DNA from: Bog-756 sp963977795 | GTDB taxonomy: Bacteria; Actinomycetota; Acidimicrobiia; Acidimicrobiales; RAAP-2 | Direction: 5' to 3' | Assembly (NCBI GenBank): GCA_963977795.1 | Contig: CAXBRB010000187.1 | Coordinates: 1 to 5,462 of the forward strand | DNA length: 5,462 nt | Part shown: piece by piece, positions 2,752 through 5,462 of the stretch | Numbering within the stretch: the stretch's first letter is position 1 | How the letters are laid out: every line of letters starts with the position of its first letter | Notes under the pieces: generated by a model | Databases searched by the model: none | What the model saw: only the letters and a program-made list of their open reading frames with translations | What the model was told of the DNA's origin: nothing | Program-made: the position numbers and the translations under genes

Positions 2752-5462
2752 GTGACCGAGGCACCGGAGTGGATCCGACCGGAGCAGGCGGCGTCGGCGC
2801 CGCCCGCGGTCGTCCTGGCAGCGGTGGCGTCCTCGGAGGCCGGGCTCAGCGGTGCCGAGGCGACCCGCCGCCTGGCCGTCTCCGGTCCCAACGACCTCCC
2901 GACGCCGCCCCGGCGCGGTGCCGCCGCCGAGCTGGCCGCCCAGGTGACGAACCGGTTCGCCCTCCTCCTCCTGGCCGGCGCCGCCCTGACCCTGGCGACC
3001 TGGGCGCTCCAGCGGCCCCGCAACCCGGCCGAGCTGGAGCTGACCGTCGGGATCCTGATCGTCGTGGTGCTCAACGCCTCCATCGGCTTCCTCCAGGAGC
3101 ACGCCGCCGAGCGGACGGCCGAGGCGCTCCAGGGCCTGGTGGCCCGCACAGCCCGGGTCCTGCGGGACGGCCGCATGGTCGAGATCCCGGCCGCCGCCCT
3201 GGTGGTCGGTGACGTGATCGACCTGGCCGCCGGTGACGCCGTGCCCGCCGACTGCCGGATCCTGGTCTCCCACGGGCTGGCCCTCGACATGGCCACCCTC
3301 ACCGGGGAGAGCGACCCGGTGCGGTGCGTGGTCGAGGCCGCACCGGCGGGGACGCCGGCCACCGAGGCCCGCACCTGCGCCTTCCTCGGCACCTCGGTGG
3401 CCGCCGGCGCGGGTCGGGCCGTGGTGGTGGCCACCGGCGTGGGCACCGAGTTCGGGCGCATCTACCGCATGACCTCCGCCCAGCCGCCCGAGGCCAGCCC
3501 GCTCCAGCGCCAGATCGCCCACATGGCCGACCGGGTGGCCGTGGCCGCGGTGGGGTGCGGGATCGTCGTCTTCGCCATCCGGCTGGGCACCGGGAACCCG
3601 GCGGTGACGTCGTTCGTCTTCGCTCTGGCCGTGATGGTGGCGCTGGTGCCCGAAGGCCTGCCGGCCACCCTCTCGGTGTCGCTCTCGGTGGCCGTCCGGC
3701 GGATGGCCGAGCGCCACGCCCTGGTCCGCCGGCTCAGCGCGGTCGAGGCCCTGGGGTCGACCACGGTGATCTGCACCGACAAGACCGGGACCCTGACCGA
3801 GGCGCGGATGACCGTGGAGGTGGTGGCTGTGTCGGGTCGCACCCTCGGGGTGCCCCGCCCCGGCGGTCGGACCGCCGCAGCGGCCGAGGCCGCCGAGGTC
3901 CTGCGGGTGGCCGGGCTGTGCTGCGATGCCTGCCTCGTCCCTGCGGACCTGGGAAGGGAACCTCCCGGTGCCGGCCCCGGCGGGGACGGCCCGGCCGTCC
4001 TGGGCGACACCACCGAAGGCGCCATCCTGGTGGCTGCCGCAGAGGCCGGGGTCGATCTGGCTGCGGCGGCATCCCGGACCCCCCGGATCGGCGAGCACCC
4101 CTTCGACTCCGAGCGGATGTGCATGTCGACCATCCACCGGGCCGAGGGCGGGGTGGCCGTCCACGCCAAAGGGGCTCTGCACGCCGTGCTGGACCGGTGC
4201 ACGGCGGCCCGGTGGGAGGGGCGGACCGTCCCGCTGGATGCCGGGCTCCGCCGGCGCATCGAGGAGCACCACGACGAGCTGGCCGCCCGGCCCCTGCGCC
4301 TGCTGGCCGTGGCGACCGCCCCACGGCGCTCCGTGCCGGGGTCGCGCGAGGAGGCCGAGTCCGGCCTGGTCTTCCTCGGCCTGATCGGCATGGACGACCC
4401 GCCCCGGCCCGAGGTCGCCCCGGCCGTGGCCGCCTGCCATCGGGCCGGCATCCGGATCCTGGTGGTCACCGGGGACTTCCCCCTCACCGCCATCGGCACC
4501 GCCCGGCGGGTGGGCATCGTCGGCGCCGGGCCGTGCCGGACGGTGACCGGCCGTCAGCTCGACGCCATGGATGGCGACGCCCTCGACCGGGTCCTGGCCG
4601 GTGCCGACCCGGTGGTCTTCGCCCGGGTCCTCCCCGAGCACAAGCTGCGCATCGTCCTGGCTCTCGAGGCCCGGGGGGAGGTGGTCGCCGTCACCGGCGA
4701 CGGTGCCAACGATGCGCCGGCGCTCAAGCGGGCCAGCGTGGGCATCGCCATGGGACGGGGCGGGACCGACGTGGCCCGGGCGGCCGCGGTGATGGTCCTC
4801 CTGGACGATTCGTTCGCTGCCATCGCCGCTGCGGTGACCTTGGGCCGTGCGGTCTACCAGAACATCCGGCATCTGGTCACCTACATCTTCAGCCACAACC
4901 TGGCCGAGCTGGCCCCGATCCTGGTGGCCGCCGCAGTGGGGTTCCCGCTGGTCCCCATCACCGCCCTCCAGGTCCTCCTGATCGACCTGGGCTCGGACGT
5001 GCTCCCGGGGCTGGCGCTCGGGTCCGAGCGGCCCGAACCCGGGACGATGGACCGGCGGCCCCGACCGCCCGGCGAGCACCTCCTGTCCGCGACGGTCCTC
5101 CGGCGCATCCTCTTCCTGGGGGCACTGGAGTCGGCCGGGGCGGTGGGGGCGTTCTTCTGGACGATCCACGCCGCCGGCGTCCCGTGGGAGCGGCTGACGG
5201 CGGACACCCCCGCCTACCGCCAGGCCATCACCATGACCATGGCCGCCATCATGGTGACCCAGCTGGCCAACTCGTTCACCGTCCGCAGCGACACCGAGGG
5301 GATCCTGGCGCTCGGCCTCTTCACCAACCGGCCGCTGGTGCTGGCCGGGGCGGCCAACGTGGCCGTGGCCGTGGCCGTCTCCTACCTTCCGCCGCTCCAG
5401 CGGGTGTTCCACACCGCTGCGCTCACCGTCGCCGACTGGCTCGTGCTGGGCGCCGTGGCCCT
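2752..5462 (+). CDS. P2-type cation-transporting ATPase (C-terminus outside window)
   Basis: This gene encodes 903 visible residues of a P2-type ATPase, an ATP-driven membrane cation pump; probably only a few C-terminal residues of M10 are missing. The N-terminal cation-ATPase domain covers about 13-75. M1 (69-85) and M2 (97-114) precede the actuator domain with TGES (184-187). M3 is near 261-277, and M4 carries PEGLP (300-304). The P-domain has DKTGTLT with phosphorylated Asp343. The N-domain has GDTTEG (418-423), HPFDSER and KGA (473-475), where the usual proline after KGA is leucine. DDPPR (548-552), TGD (573-575) and TGDGANDAPALK (648-659) follow. M5 has Asn716 and Glu719, and M6 has IDLGSD (744-749), as in the Na,K/H,K-ATPase group; M7-M9 follow. 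His715 replaces the Ser775 equivalent, and Asn840 sits near the Asp926 equivalent in M8. The transported ion cannot be assigned. M. tuberculosis CtpF is a P2 pump in the DosR regulon and is a contextual parallel. Confidence 0.95.
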   Translation, partial: MTEAPEWIRPEQAASAPPAVVLAAVASSEAGLSGAEATRRLAVSGPNDLPTPPRRGAAAELAAQVTNRFALLLLAGAALTLATWALQRPRNPAELELTVGILIVVVLNASIGFLQEHAAERTAEALQGLVARTARVLRDGRMVEIPAAALVVGDVIDLAAGDAVPADCRILVSHGLALDMATLTGESDPVRCVVEAAPAGTPATEARTCAFLGTSVAAGAGRAVVVATGVGTEFGRIYRMTSAQPPEASPLQRQIAHMADRVAVAAVGCGIVVFAIRLGTGNPAVTSFVFALAVMVALVPEGLPATLSVSLSVAVRRMAERHALVRRLSAVEALGSTTVICTDKTGTLTEARMTVEVVAVSGRTLGVPRPGGRTAAAAEAAEVLRVAGLCCDACLVPADLGREPPGAGPGGDGPAVLGDTTEGAILVAAAEAGVDLAAAASRTPRIGEHPFDSERMCMSTIHRAEGGVAVHAKGALHAVLDRCTAARWEGRTVPLDAGLRRRIEEHHDELAARPLRLLAVATAPRRSVPGSREEAESGLVFLGLIGMDDPPRPEVAPAVAACHRAGIRILVVTGDFPLTAIGTARRVGIVGAGPCRTVTGRQLDAMDGDALDRVLAGADPVVFARVLPEHKLRIVLALEARGEVVAVTGDGANDAPALKRASVGIAMGRGGTDVARAAAVMVLLDDSFAAIAAAVTLGRAVYQNIRHLVTYIFSHNLAELAPILVAAAVGFPLVPITALQVLLIDLGSDVLPGLALGSERPEPGTMDRRPRPPGEHLLSATVLRRILFLGALESAGAVGAFFWTIHAAGVPWERLTADTPAYRQAITMTMAAIMVTQLANSFTVRSDTEGILALGLFTNRPLVLAGAANVAVAVAVSYLPPLQRVFHTAALTVADWLVLGAVA

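Noticed and set aside
2545..5412. A 955-codon open frame antisense to nearly the whole ATPase gene
   Set aside because: The translation is dominated by Gly, His, Asp, Arg and Gln with no recognisable domain. Long stop-free antisense frames are expected opposite genes with strong GC bias at third positions, and the plus-strand ATPase explains the region fully.

Overview
The window is very GC-rich DNA with strongly GC-biased third codon positions, tightly overlapping genes and several GTG starts. This suggests an actinobacterium (Actinomycetota), possibly a deep-branching or environmental lineage; the sequence alone does not fix the genus. It contains two divergent transcription units that share one roughly 265-bp control region.

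Minus strand, read from about 2486 down to 1, is a compact operon. It begins with a possible 17-codon leader ORF that has the best ribosome binding site of the unit. Next come two small proteins I do not recognise (108 and 159 residues), then a 455-residue erythromycin-esterase-superfamily protein, and finally the first 86 residues of a phosphoribosyltransferase that runs off the left edge. The first three junctions are each 4-base GTGA or ATGA overlaps and the last is a 10-base gap, so translation is probably coupled along the unit.

Plus strand, from 2752 to the right edge, is one large P2-type (Na,K-/Ca-ATPase-like) cation-transporting ATPase. It shows all the catalytic motifs and lacks only its extreme C-terminus. 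Its M5 and M6 ion-site residues resemble the Na,K/H,K-ATPase group more than SERCA, with a histidine at the position of Na,K-ATPase Ser775.

The control region (2487-2751) is dense in repeats and palindromes: three copies of GCCGACCGGC (the last inside a 14-bp palindrome), four GGTCGAC elements exactly 13 bp apart, a perfect 12-bp palindrome just upstream of the ATPase, and two weak matches to the DosR (dormancy regulator) box.

Together, a phosphoribosyltransferase, an erythromycin-esterase-like protein and a P2 ATPase recall members of the Mycobacterium tuberculosis DosR hypoxia/dormancy regulon (Rv2030c, which fuses the first two domains, and CtpF). My working reading is a stress- or dormancy-linked locus with two uncharacterised small proteins built into the operon. 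The control logic and the role of the small proteins are inference.
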